64,000 bases of DNA from Brachycybe producta (lineage: Eukaryota > Arthropoda > Diplopoda > Playtdesmida > Andrognathidae), in the NCBI GenBank assembly GCA_036925085.1, contig JAUPFP010000002.1, positions 8,202,390 to 8,266,389 on the forward strand, written 5' to 3'. Both the position numbers and the translations under genes were made by a program. How positions within the stretch are numbered: the stretch's first letter is position 1; each line of letters opens with the position of its first letter. The notes under the pieces were generated by a model. The model worked only from the letters and a program-made list of their open reading frames with translations, did not search any database and was not told where the DNA came from. This document shows, piece after piece, positions 24,483 through 37,000 of the stretch.

Positions 24483-24895
24483 TAGGAATGGAATTCGAAT
24501 CCTCGAATCCCGCGATTCTTGAAAACCATTCGAGATTGGAAAACTCGAATCTTCGCGCTTTTGAACCTAACCTAATCTAAAAAAAAACTTAAAAACTTTG
24601 GTAAAATTAGTTTTAACTCCATTGACGTCCAATAGAAGCGTTCACTAACAAAAAAATAACCGGCGATTGTTGTCATTTCGGTGGTATCCATATCACCAAT
24701 ATCATCACCTTGTGGCGACCCTGAGTGCCACGCTGTTTTTTTTATTATTAATAATATAATTTAATATTTAAAATTATTTCATTTATTTGTGTCTTCTTAA
24801 TGAATAAATATAGAATTCTTATATGAAGGATTTGAAAGATTCGAGAACCTTTTAGGATTCGGATTCGAGAAAAGTTAGGATTCGTCCCACCTCTA
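24483..24895 (-). mobile_element. hAT-like non-autonomous element, copy 3, with 8-bp target duplication
   Basis: Inverted relative to copies 1, 2 and 4. In the + reading it starts TAGGAATGGAATTCGAATCC and ends GGATTCGTCCCACCTCTA. CAATTTAC lies directly outside both ends (24475-24482 and 24896-24903), an exact 8-bp duplication as made by hAT transposases. The internal GGCGACCCTGAGTGCCAC block is the complement of the family core. Confidence 0.88.
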
Positions 24896-24939
24896 CAATT
24901 TACATATAATGGACGAAATGTTTCTGAGTTTATTCTGTC

Positions 24940-25205
24940 TTTCAGATGAGCAAAATTAAGAGAAACTATTAAGTGTTTTAGAAAACTAGAAGGGGGTAGG
25001 TAGCTCAGTCACTTAAAAGGGTGTATCTTATTCTGAATATCTTTCAAATTAAACTTTTTAGAGACAAAAATTGAAAAATATCGTCTATTTAAAGTTGTCT
25101 CATTGGTCTGTCTACTCTTCTAGTTTCTAAAACAAATTCAAGTTTCTCTTTTATTTTTCACCTAAAAGAATAATCAGAGTTCAAGAGGTGTTTTATACTT
25201 TATTC
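24940..25205. repeat. Palindromic 'AACTAGAAGGGTAG' MITE
   Basis: The sense half has ATTCTGTCTTTCAGATGAGC and AGTGTTTTAGAAAACTAGAA. The returning half has CTACTCTTCTAGTTTCTAAA and AATAATCAGAGTTCAAGAGG. Both outer ends are near the family termini, so it is close to full length. Confidence 0.7.
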
Positions 25206-25255
25206 TACGGAAATTATGATTTGATTCACTAGATTATTTTGGATCACTTAGCAAT

Positions 25256-25675
25256 GGACGCGTTCAGTATTTAAGCACGTTAGAAGTTACTCTTCAGAAA
25301 TTTATTGTGTATGAGGCGAAAAAATTAATAATTAATATGAAAAACATATTTTATAAATAATGAACAGCAAGCTACAAAAGTGCTTCGATACTGAACGCGT
25401 GTCGCGTGCCTCTCATTCATTGAATAGTTTTAATAAAACTGACTTGCAAAGCAAAAGCTCTTGTTTGTTTGAACAACAACAAGCTACAAACGCGCTTAGG
25501 ATCTGAACGCGTGCCTTTCATTCATTGAAAAATTTTAATAAAGCTAACTTGCAAAGCAAAAGCTCTTGTTTGTTTGAACAACAAGCTACAAACGCGCTTA
25601 GGTACTGAACGCGTGTCTCTCATTCATTGAAAGGTTTAAATGACCTAACTTGCAAACAAAAGCTCTTGTTTGGTT
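25256..25675 (+). repeat. ~105-bp minisatellite, three units, with an inverted partial unit upstream
   Basis: Units start at 25362, 25471 and 25576 (109, 105 and 100 bp). Each has GAACA(R)CAAGCTACAAA, a GCTT(C/A)G(A/G)(A/T)(A/C)CTGAACGCGTG block, CATTCATTGAA and CAAAAGCTCTTGTTTG. At 25258-25280 the block ACGCGTTCAGTATTTAAGCA is the complement of the unit's ACTGAACGCGT core. The array lies about 2.1 kb upstream of follistatin coding exon 1. Confidence 0.85.
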
Positions 25676-26092
25676 GACGACTTATTTTAGTTGTTTCAGA
25701 ATTTTTTTCAGAAGATGGAGACTTTTTTAATCTAAGAAGAGAGAGAGAGGCAGAGTTTAGTATGTAATTTGGCTCCTCTTTTTGGTAGATTTTTGTATTG
25801 CGGGGGGCAACCCTGGGAAGCTTTTCAAGCGGAGAATTTTTGTGTTGTTGAGTGATATCAGGGGGCTTTTTATATGTGATGGAAAACTTATGGGGACATT
25901 CCTTCTTTTTTAGATTTTTTTTCTTTCTACTCTTAAACATAAGAGTAACTTTGCCAGTTGGAAAAGGAGAGATAGAAACTTTTCTTTTCAGTTGGGTGAG
26001 AATTTTCTTTCTCTCTGTATTTGTTTGTTGGGGAACAAAAAAAAAGGTACAAGATAAAAAAAAGTTGGCATTGACAAGAAGAATGAAGGTGT

Positions 26093-26137
26093 ATATATAT
26101 ATAGGTAAGATATATATATATATATATATATATATAA
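26093..26137 (+). repeat. (TA)n microsatellite
   Basis: A TATATATA run, interrupted once by GGTAAGA. Open frames reading through it are artefacts. Confidence 0.9.
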
Positions 26138-26199
26138 TTGTTGGAATAAGAGAAAAACATAAGCGAAGTGCATCGCAAAAGCTAGACCCTGAGAGGCCT

Positions 26200-27823
26200 G
26201 ACTGACTACAGTGCGTGTTGTTCAAAAACTGTTGTTTGTCTTCTCGTCAATGGCATACTCTTAACGGGAGTGGCTGTTTGTGGTGTGGCAGCCGTGTGGT
26301 GGTGGTGGTGATGATGGCTTTGGTGGCCAAGCGGCGGCGGCGATATGTGGTAGTGATAGTAGTGTGGTTATTGAAGGTGGTGTCCACTACATCTTCTTGT
26401 CTTTTTTTTATCGGTTTATCATCATCAACAAGAGAGTGGACTATTCGAGGCGGAGTTTCTACTCTTTTTTTTTTGTTAAATGAAAAGCTCCGCCTTATAT
26501 TTTTAGTGTGTGGGTATGTCCGGTAATAGGCGATTTGCTCAGAGAGAGAGAGAAAGAGAAAAATGTCAGAAAGGAAAAAAAAAAGTGTTGTTCCCACTTT
26601 TTAATTCGTTGTATACTTGCGTGTGGATGGATGATGCTGGCACTTCAAGTCTGAAAAGTATATATTGATAGAGAGAGAGGCATAGGGAGTGGATTTGAAG
26701 TAAGGATTCTGGTTTTTTTGTCAAGGGAGAGAGAGAGCGACACGCGCATCCGAACATAAAAAGTGTCCATCACCTTACTCGTAATTAGCATAAAGTCTAG
26801 TAGGAGCCTATAGAACTTTATGGGGTGCTGGTTTTTTTTTTGGTTAAAGCAAAAAAAAAAGTCTGAGCCCCCCCCTCCCTCCTTTTCTTATATAAAAGTA
26901 TGGTGATGACGAAATTTTTTTGAGAGAATGTTAACTGACTTGTGAGAGAGTCTGGGCTTTTTTTTTTTTCTTCTTCTTCTACTACTACTACTTAAATGAT
27001 AGAAGTTTGGGTGTTTTCATTCAGTTTGCATCAGATAAACTTAGGCAGAGGACAAGGTTGGAACTTTTTTAAAAAGTCTTTTTTAACTTCAACTTCTACT
27101 TTTGCCCAATAATCAAACAGAGAGAGAGAAAGAAAAAACTTTGAAACACATACAACTTAACTAAAAGTTGTTCTCAAACACACAACTTAGCTTAAAGTTG
27201 TTCTTAAAACACCAACAACAACATACACGGGTTGACTTTTGTGTATGTGTTATTTTGTGTGGTGGTTGTTGGTGGTGTGGTTGTAGTTTGTGTGGTTGGT
27301 TTATCCAGTCTTCAAACACATACACACTTAAACACACGTGTGTATTTTTTTTTCAAGGTTTTCAACTTCTACCTTCTTTACTTGGTATATATATATTATT
27401 ATTATTACCAGTAAAAAGTAAGAAAGAGCCACAAAACACATGCGGTAGTTTAACCACGGTGAAAATACCGTCAAAAGTTTTGTAAAAGTTTTTGTGAAAA
27501 AGTTTATAAAAAAAAGGAAGAACAATGTGTTGTAATATATGGTCAAGGATTGTGTGATTATAACATCATCAGGTTTTATATTTATATGTAAAGTTTTAAT
27601 TATTATTCTACTATGTGTATGTGAGAATATAAATTTTTCTTTTTTCCCGCCAATATTGGTTAAAAAAAACCGCGCGAAAATTAGATAATTTAATATAGAA
27701 GAGAGAAAAAGAGAGAGAGAGAACACGTGTGGAGTTTGGTGGACACGACGAAATAATAGACGGAGAAGAACTGTGTTTTTGCCGGGTTGTTTTGGTTTAA
27801 CTGTCGTGATCATCATCATCATC
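26200..27823 (+). promoter_or_regulatory. Presumed promoter/5' UTR region of follistatin
   Basis: This 1.6 kb ahead of the first coding exon is less AT-rich than the surroundings and full of GGTGGT, GAGAGA and TGTGTG stretches. It holds a TATA-like sequence (26890), CGCCAATATTGG (27649-27660, CCAAT-like) and a CACGTG E-box (27724-27729). Start site and any upstream non-coding exon cannot be placed. The assignment is positional inference. Confidence 0.4.
26890..26898 (+). promoter_or_regulatory. TATA-like sequence
   Basis: TATATAAAA preceded by a C/T-rich stretch, about 930 bp upstream of the follistatin start codon. The composition of the region makes chance matches likely. Confidence 0.25.
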
Positions 27824-28001
27824 ATGATGCGTTCCTCCTCGTGTGTTTCATCTGGAACGCCAGCCGCTTTTCTATTGAACAAGACCGGCGGTGGCAGTGG
27901 TGGTTGGTGTGGTGGCGGTGGCTGTAGTCGTTTCTCTTTCTACGTTATCGCATTATTCCTTCTCTTATCTAGTTCCATCACTCTGGATAGTTTTGTTGAA
28001 G
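27824..28001 (+). CDS. FST: Follistatin exon 1: N-terminus and signal segment
   Basis: Two adjacent ATGs (27824, 27827) open the frame; the first is used here. The 59 encoded residues start MMRSSSCVSS, pass through a Gly-rich, Cys-containing stretch (22-34) and reach a hydrophobic core (about 38-53, FYVIALFLLLSSS). The n-region before the core, some 35 residues, is long for a signal peptide. The donor is GAAG|GTATGG, phase 1, and its G joins CG of exon 2 to give Ala60. No Met lies closer to the core, so a shorter product would need another upstream exon. Confidence 0.75.
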
Positions 28002-31000
28002 GTATGGATCACACATCTCTCTTAACGGTATCTAACACAAGTCACATTATATAAGCGTTATTTGTATTGGAGATTTTTATTTTGGGGAGGAACTTGTTAC
28101 TCTTTAGATTTTTCTTAATTATTTTTTTGAAAAATCTCACTTTTGTGTGTGTTTTTTTAACTTTTTTTCTTTCATTCTGTGTGCGTGTCAACTGTGTGTT
28201 TTATTTTGTGTGTGTGTGTGCCTGTTCTTGCATTTTTTCAGTGCGTGTGTTCTTGCATTTTCTTAGTGCGTGTGTTCTTGCATTATATGTGTGTGTGTGC
28301 TTTTTTTCTTTCTTGTGAGTGTGTCCTCTTTCTGCGTGTGTGTTTGCATCTGTGTTCTTTCTTTCTGTATGTGTGCGCTTTGTTTTCTCTCTTGTGTGTC
28401 CTTTTTTCTCTTTTTTGCGTGCGTGTGTTCTGTCTTCCTGTAGACCTATATGTGTGTACTTTTATTTTCTCATAATATGTGCGTGTGTCTTCCGTGTGTG
28501 TTTGTCTGTACTCTTTTGTGTGTGTTTTCGCATTTTCTGTGTGTATGTATGATTGTTATTATGTGTCTACATTTTTTTTTCTGTGTGTGTGCGCGGCGTG
28601 CGTGTTTTTTCTCTGATTTTTTCTCTGTTTCTGTATGTAGATCTGCGTATGTATGTATGTATGTATGTGTGCGTGCTTTTTTTGTTTACTCATTTTCTGT
28701 GCGTGTATTAATTGTATGTCTTGTGTGTTTTGTCATTCTTTGTTTTCTTTCTTTCTGCATGTGTGTTCTCTTTTTTAATTTTCTTACACTTTTTGTGAGT
28801 GGAGTGCATGTGTGCGTTCTTCTTTTATATCTGGGTGCTGTGTATTTCTTCTCTCTCTTTCATATTATGCCGCGTTTATAGTCGATATTTCACGATCATG
28901 TTGTCTCTGAACTATGGTAACAATTTAAATATTATGAAGAGTATAACATCGACTATAAACACGTCATAAATCTGTGTATGTGTCTTTTGTTTTTTTCTTT
29001 CTACTTGTGTTAGTTCGTTTATTTATTTTTGTTGTTGTTTTTGTTATGATGTTTGGTTAACTTATTATTACTCTTGTGTGTGTGGTGGACTCTTTTTTAT
29101 GTCTACATAAAACAACTACTTAAAATAGTGTCGTTAAATAGTTAAATGTGTTTAAATAAAACACATTTAAATTTTGTGTTTGAGGCATTTTTTTTTTACA
29201 CTTGTTGCTTTTTTAAACCGACAATTTTTTTTCAGTTTTCCATATTTCTGACAGTATTAAAAGAGGAATTTATCAAACAGAAAACAAAAAAAAATTGATT
29301 TTAGTTTCATAAACATAATTAAAAATTAAGAAAATTTTCAAATTGAAATAATTTTAATTTATAAAAAAAAAGTTCTAATAAATGTGTAGGAAGTTTTCTC
29401 TTAAATATAAACTTTTTTATGGCTCATTTGAGGTTAAATAAAATTGACCTCATCTTCACCAAAAATAAAAAAAAATTATATTGATATTCAAATAAGAGTA
29501 ATAATAATAATTAATAATTTTCAATTAAATATAGTGGACTTTGCTGTTTATAATAGAGGATTAATAAAGCATCAGTTTTAATAGTTTTTAATATATTATA
29601 ATTATCTTAAATATTATCTCATGTTATGATTTTTTTTTATTTCTCTCTTCTCCTCCTCCTCCTCGCGTATTATTTAACAATGGTTATTACTAGCACGTGT
29701 TACATATGATCTACTTGTGACTATGATGACATTGATGAGAGTACAAATTCCTTTTTAGGTTGAATACTAGGGGGGGGGGAAGGGGAGAAAGAGAGAGAGA
29801 GAGAGAGGAGGGGAAGAGGTTAGAGGAGGTGGAGACTAGATGGGGGGGATCTCTTAAGTTGGTTAAATCTTGATAAGCAAAAAAGTTGTATGAAAAAAAT
29901 TCATTCATGGGAATTGAATGGGTGGAAAGAGGAGGAGGAGGAGGAGACTTGGTTGCAGCATCATCACCACCTTTACGGGGGGGGGGAGAATTTCAGTTGA
30001 GTGAGGTGATGATGATGCTGTTCTTGAATTTAGTTCATCTAAATGTTGAATGGGGGCAGCACATACTATGGTACCACTACTATAATATCTTTTTTTAGCT
30101 TTTTAAATCTTGTAGAAGCTATTGAAAATTAGCTTTTGAACAAACTAAAATGTGTGTTTAAATCACATTTTCTTTGTTGAAAGTTATTAATTATTAATAA
30201 TAGTTATGGAACAATAAATAGAAGCCATGTTAAAGCTAAATTTAATTAATTTCTTTCAGTAATTCATGGAAATCTTTATTGAAATAAAAAGTACATATAT
30301 TTTAGAACATATTTATGGCTTAACAAATTTTATTTTCAATTATTTTTAAGAATAGTTACAATTTTTTTTATCAATTCAAAACCATTGAAAATACCCTGAA
30401 AATAACTAAACTGATAAATTAACATGGAAATAGTCTTACGTGATTAAGTTTACTTTTAAGTTTCTAGTTTCATGTTATTCTGAAAGGCTGTGTAAAATAC
30501 CTAGTCGACACTTCAGCTAAATGTATTGAAGTTAATTGTGTTTAATTTGAATTATACGGAATCCAGTTAAGGACATAAATGAACCAAATGAAAATTGACT
30601 TCATTATTTAATATCTGACCAAATTGAAATACTAAATCAATATTGTTTTACATTGATACCTTGTACACAGTACTACACACCTGATAATTTAAATGCATTT
30701 AAATAATAAACGCGTTCTACAGAGCCCTGTGAAGGGCAAACAAACAATATGTCGTCGAATTCAATTTATTCCGTTAATATTCTGAACATATTGAGTTAAT
30801 AATACTTAACTAAATTGACAAAATATATGATTTAGTATTTCAATTTAAAATATTAATGATAAAGTCAATCTTTATTTGTGTTTATGTCCTTAACTGGATT
30901 CCGTAGAATTCACCTAAACACATTTAATTTCAATTCATTTAACTCATGTGTGTGTAGGGTATAACCCAATTATATTGAAATACAAATTTAATGTATTTAA

Positions 31001-34000
31001 TTAAATATTTTAACTCAATATATAGAGATATTAAATGAATAAATTGAATTCAACTTAATGTTTATTTTTTCCTTAATTAGGAATCTGTTAAACATGCTTA
31101 ATATTTATTAGGTGTAGGCCAGGTATAACTAGAGTCCAAAGGGACATTTACAATTTTCAACTTGAACATAAGGAGATTTTCTAGTTGATGATATATTTTC
31201 AAATCAACTTTTTATGTCATTTTCGACAGTGATACATTTATACTCTTCTAGTTTCTTAAAACATTTTCAATTATTCTTCTGAAATATGGTTTTTAGTTTA
31301 AACTACCAACATATCACCATATTGTAGTTAAGATTGGTTTAGAGATTTCCTTGGTGGCTTTTTTTTGTTGTTGGGAGTAAAAGGGTGGGTGGAGTGAGGG
31401 AGAAAGATGTTATAATAGAGAAAGGTAACCTTTTAAGTGAAAAGATCCGAGAAACCTGTTTAATCGGATTTCACATTATTATTATTATTATTATACGGTA
31501 TACCTATTTCAATTTTGACCACTCCATTAAAAAAGTGAACAGTAGCCAAACAAAAAAAAAGTGTGATTGGTGTTAATAGGTGTTTGACCCCTCACTTATT
31601 ATTACATTATATTTCTGAGGTATAATAACTCACTTTTTTTGCTGTTAAAAAGTTTAACAACAGATGAAAAAATTGTTTTATCAAAGTTTATTATCTTCTA
31701 TTTCAACAGTTTCACTTTTAGTTAAAATAAATATATGTAGTAGAAAATATAGCTATTGAGAACATTTGCGGTTAGAATTCGCTCAGAGAAATGGCTGCCG
31801 TTTTTGAACTGCAAGTTTAATTATTAATTATTCGAAGTGAAAATATAAAAAGAGAAACAAAAATTCACTTTAAAAAAAAAAAAGGAAAAAAATCTTAACA
31901 AAAATTTTAAAATGTGGTTTAAATCACTTGATTTTTATGGTGATACCAATTTTTTTATTATTAAATCGTGATTTAAATCACTTGATTTTAATGCAAAAAT
32001 ATAAATTGACGCGATTTAAGTCACATTTATTTTAATTTTAAAAAAATCAATTATTTTAAGTCGCAATTTTGTTGATTTTAATGGAAAAGAAAATCAGGTG
32101 ATTTTAATCGCATTTATAAATCACGTTGATTTTAACTAAATAAATTAAGTTAAATTACGTTCATTTTACAGAAGAAAAAAAATCAATTTAAATCGCGATT
32201 TAAGTGACATTGATTTTAATGAAAAATAATAAATGAATTTAAATAAATTAAATCGCGTTGATTTTTATAAAAAATAATCAATTTAAATAACAATATAAAT
32301 TGCGTTGATTTTCATAAAAAATAATCAATTTAAATTACGTTGATTTTAATGAGAAAAATAAAATTGATTCGCGATTTAGAGATCACGTTGAAAACTCGAG
32401 AATTAAAAAAAATCCAACTATTTCATCTAGAAATCTAAGCAAATCTAGTTTCAATTTATGAAGTGTTATTTTTTTCTACTACATAATGTGTAGTATATAT
32501 TATAAATACTAGAATGTGTTTGTGTGTAAAGGAATGAAAATGTGAAAAGGAAATAGTTAACTTTAAAAGTCTAACTTCTGTTTCACATCAGAAAATAAAA
32601 AATTAAAGTCTATATAAAAAGTGACAGGTTTTTTGTGTGTGTAAAAAAAAAAGTCCTAAAAAAAAGTGTCAGATATTATTCATGACATATTTTTCTTCTT
32701 CTGAAACCCTAATGGGGGGTCGCTTTCACTACCTATTCAATGATTTTTTATGTTTCAAATTGGTTATCTTATTTTTTTTTTCATGTGTTTTCTGTGTGTG
32801 TGAGTCTTGTCACACACAAAAAAAGCCAATTTTTTTGTTGTTGTTGTTGTCGGTGCCAATGTGAATGAACTCAACCTAAACTGCTTTTGTGTATCACCAA
32901 TTTGGGGTATGAGGTTTTGCTCGACTATTGTTACACAGGGTTTGATGCCGAGTTTATAGTTTGTATTTCAAGATAAAAAAAATATATCCGTCTTATGTAT
33001 GTAGATAGGAAGGAAGAAACATAACGACTATAAACGTGGCATGAAAAACCCTCAACGAAGTGTCTGCAAATCATTTTTAGGTCTAGTTCTCAGACTGCGA
33101 GGTTAATCTGGTTAAAGTAAGGTCACTAACTACAGCAACCGTGTTTTTTTTTCTTCTTCTCCTGCACTTGTGCTCAAACATTCGATTTAACCATAATTAA
33201 AGTGGTTTTAAAGTGTGTAATACCTAGTACACACCTGATAATTTAAAGGCATTTAAATAATAAACGTGTTCTACAGAGCTCTGTGAAGGGCAAACAAACA
33301 ATATGTCGAATTCAATTTATTCAGGTTAATAATAATCTGAAAATATTGAGTTAATACTTAAATATAATTTATATAAACTATTGACAAGTATTTCACAAGT
33401 ATTTGACGAGTATTTCAATTTAAAATATTAATAATAAAGTCAATTTTTATTTGCTGTTCATGTCCTTAACTGGATTCCATATAATTCACCTAAACACATT
33501 TAATTTGAATTCATTTAACTCATGTGTGCATACAAGATATAATTGCCTCTCGAACTCTGATTATTCTGTTTTTCAGGTGTAAAAAATGAAGATAAACTTG
33601 ACTGTGTTTTGAAGACTAGAAAGGTAGCTCTATCACTTAAGGGTATTGTCATTTTTAAATTCTTGGATCTCACATGCGTGAAAATAGTCGAAAGTATGAA
33701 TAGAAACACTTCAACTCAACACTTCTGCTTTCGTTTGCGGTTAAGGGTTTATACATGTAGAAGGGGAAGAAGAAATAGGAGGAGGAGGAGCCATAAAGAA
33801 TGATGCGATTAATGAACACTTTCCAAATTGGTTAATAAAATGCAATTCCGCGTGGCCACAAGAAACAATTTCACCTTTTTCTGCCCATTTTCTGCCATTA
33901 CTCAGTCTGTACATAGAAGCGAATACAAATGCAGCACTAACATCACCAGCAGTCAGCAAATCCATTGCAGAACTGAACAACCATCATGGTTGCCACTTTA

Positions 34001-37000
34001 AACCTGGAAAAAAAGTCAGGGAATTTCAAATCAGAAAATGAGTGGCAACCATGACAGATACTGAATTCGAGTTTAAAGCATAACATCACTGTATCCAGAT
34101 ACAAGTTGCTGTGTCTGAGAAAGATGTTAAGTTGCTGGATACGTGTGTCCAGCAATTATATCGCCCAGTCTGTAATAGGCTTTTTTAAGATACTAGTGTT
34201 ATCCAATGACAGATGAACATAAAAAATCTGTTTCTCATCTTTGAATGAACATTTTTTTTCTCTTCAAGTGGATGTTGCTTTTTTTTATTAATTTCATTCA
34301 TAAGTCTTTTTTTTGTTGCAAAATTTCTTTATAGAAAAAAAAGGTGGAGTATATTTATGTCAGTAGCTATTTTATTTTACTGATCAATGATGATGATGAT
34401 GATGATGATGAGGACAAATACCTTCAAATAGTTTTTTTTCTCCTTTTAAATCGTCAACCCTGAATGAGTATTAATGAGATACCAGAAGAAGAAAAGATTT
34501 TTTTTCTCTTCTCTCCCCACATCTTCTCATCAGACTGTGTCTCAAAATTGTCAGTTGGTTTGTAATAAATGATCATTTATTTTGCAATGATGTAAAAAAA
34601 AAAAACTAGATTTTTTTTTTCACTTACCAGTTGTCTGTTATAATAAAAAAAATAGTATTAATGTGGAATGTTTTACTATTTTTTAAAAAAAAAGGCCAAA
34701 GGATTTTTTTTTGTAAGGCCCTTGTTTCCACTTGGAGAAAGTTATTAAACTATAAAAAAATGACTGTTTACTATGAGGCGCCGTTTGGGTCATAATATAC
34801 TTTTTTATATATATAAAAAGTGTAATTATATATATGTTTTTCAATTAAATCCCAAACATATCGATTTATTCCAGGTAAAATATATATCCCAAAAAACAGA
34901 TTATATATCCCAAAAATATTTTATATATCCCAAAAACCTAACCTAACCAAACAATATTTTTGGGATATATAAAATATTTTTGGGATATATAGTCTATTTT
35001 TGGGAAATAGAAAATACTTTTTGGGATATAGAAAATATTTTTTGGGATATAGAAAATATTTTTGGGATATATAATCTATTTTTTGGGATATACATTTTAC
35101 CTGGGATAAATCGATGTTTGGGATTTAATTGAAAAACATATATAATAACACTTTATATATATATATATATATATAAAGTATATTAATTATGACCCAAACG
35201 GCGCCTCTTACTTTACTATGACCAAATCAGCTAATACATATTTCTATTGGTTTGACAATATACTGTCACTATTAGGGGAAAAAAAAGAATTTGACGTGAG
35301 AGCACAAATGTGGCCCCCCTTATTGACTGTAATGATTTATTTCATAATGTTATGTCTTTTAAAGTGGAAAACCCCCTATTGCCCTATCACGTTATATATA
35401 AATATATTGCCGATTCTTATCAATATTTACAATTTTACATCGAAAATGGTGTTATTTTGAACTTAAACTATAGTTATATATTAAGTTACATCTAATTAAA
35501 ATGTATTATATTATCTGAAATGATAAATAATTGAAGTAATGGATAAAATAGAAATTTAAAAAAATTAAAGAGAAATCTAACAATGGCGATCACAATCACC
35601 TTCAGAACTTGAAAACAAATTCAACTGGTTGAAAATTTGAAAAGAAATTCATTCAACTTTACTTTGAACCTACTTTTTGGGGCAAGTATTTGTGGTTTTT
35701 TCCTGTTTAAAATGTATGTTCACTCTAATTTCTGCTAAGTGGAAACAGTGCCTTAAACAGAATTTCCAATTATAAGCTTTTTTAAAAACAAATTTTCTTA
35801 TGTGGATTTACTTTTGCCTGATACTTAATTATGCATAATTAGAATTGGTTTTTTAGTGGCTTGCTGTGTTACTGTGATGTCAGGTTTTTTTTCCCTCTGT
35901 TAGTAATTGACGCAAATTAGATGTAAAAAAAACTTGATTTTTTAAATGTGTGCTCATTTGATAAGTAATTTTATGAACAATTTGTTGTCTTCCCAAACAG
36001 AAAAATACCTACAGCAGCAATCCTTCAAATGTATATCTTGCTGTGATGATTACCTTTTTATATAATATAATACATAGTGGGGAAAAACATGCTACAATAT
36101 TACTTTGTTGTCATGTATTTTTTTAGCATTGACATTAAATGAAGGTAGATTTTTAGCTGTCAAGAGTGGTTGTTATTAGCCAACTTAGTTATTTTCGTGG
36201 AATGTGAGTGGATAAGAGACTAGACTATTGAACAAAAGTGTCCAGAACTACTTTATCTGCGAGTTGGGTTTAGAGTTGACTATCAAAAGATTTTCTTCAA
36301 GTTTTGTTTTCTTGAGACTTTCTTCAAATTTTGATTTCTTGAGACTTCAAATTTTTCTTTCTTGAGACTTCACATTTTGCTTTCTTGAGACTTTCTTCAA
36401 ATTTTGTTTTCTTGAGACTTTCTTCACATTTTGTTTTCTTGAGACTTTCTTCACATTTTGCTTTCTTGAGACTTTCTTCAAATTTTGATTTCTTGAGACT
36501 TTTTTCAAATTTTTCTTTCTTAAGATTTCAAATTTTTCTTTCTTGAGACTTTCTTCAAATTTTTCTTTCTTAAGACTTCAAATTTTGATTTCTTGAGACT
36601 TTCTTCAAATTTTGATTTCTTGAGACTTTCTTCAAATTTTGATTTCTTTAGACTTTCTTCAAATTCTGTTTTCTTTAGATTGTTTTCAAAGTTCATTTTA
36701 TTGTGTTGAATGTTTTTTGCTTACTAGACATGAAAGTTTTTAGTGTCTTTTGAGAATTTCTTGAAAATTTTACAGAAAAGTTTAAAATTTTTATATTTTA
36801 AGTATCTAACATCGCTTTATGAGTTAATAATCTTGACAATTTACTTTCAGAAAGCTATCTTGAATAATACAGCTGTCTTAGAAAAAAAGCTGTGTTCCTT
36901 TTCCAGTTTTGACAGTTAACTAGTTAGTTACCTTAAATGTTGCCATTGGCCTTTACATTTAAGTTGTTTTATGAAGAAAGAAAAAAGAGTTCGATTCAAA

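Noticed and set aside
25620-26225. 201-codon minus-strand frame upstream of follistatin
   Set aside because: It runs through the (TA)n repeat (Ile-Tyr repeats) and a minisatellite unit, and shows no recognisable domain or splice context.
27328-27882. 184-codon minus-strand frame antisense to follistatin exon 1
   Set aside because: Low-complexity Ile/Met/Phe content, no domain, and it overlaps the better supported exon on the other strand.
28067-28881. Series of overlapping + strand frames rich in Cys, Val, Phe and Leu after follistatin exon 1
   Set aside because: The tract is nearly purine-free, so stop codons cannot form. Composition, not selection, keeps it open; it lies inside intron 1.
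33741-34155. Two minus-strand frames of 70-79 codons with ordinary amino-acid mix
   Set aside because: No recognised family, no matching splice sites, and a CATGGTTGCCACT hairpin spans their border; more likely a decayed element.
36287-36690. CRISPR-like regular array
   Set aside because: Units are contiguous 23-27-bp tandem copies without unique spacers, in an animal intron.
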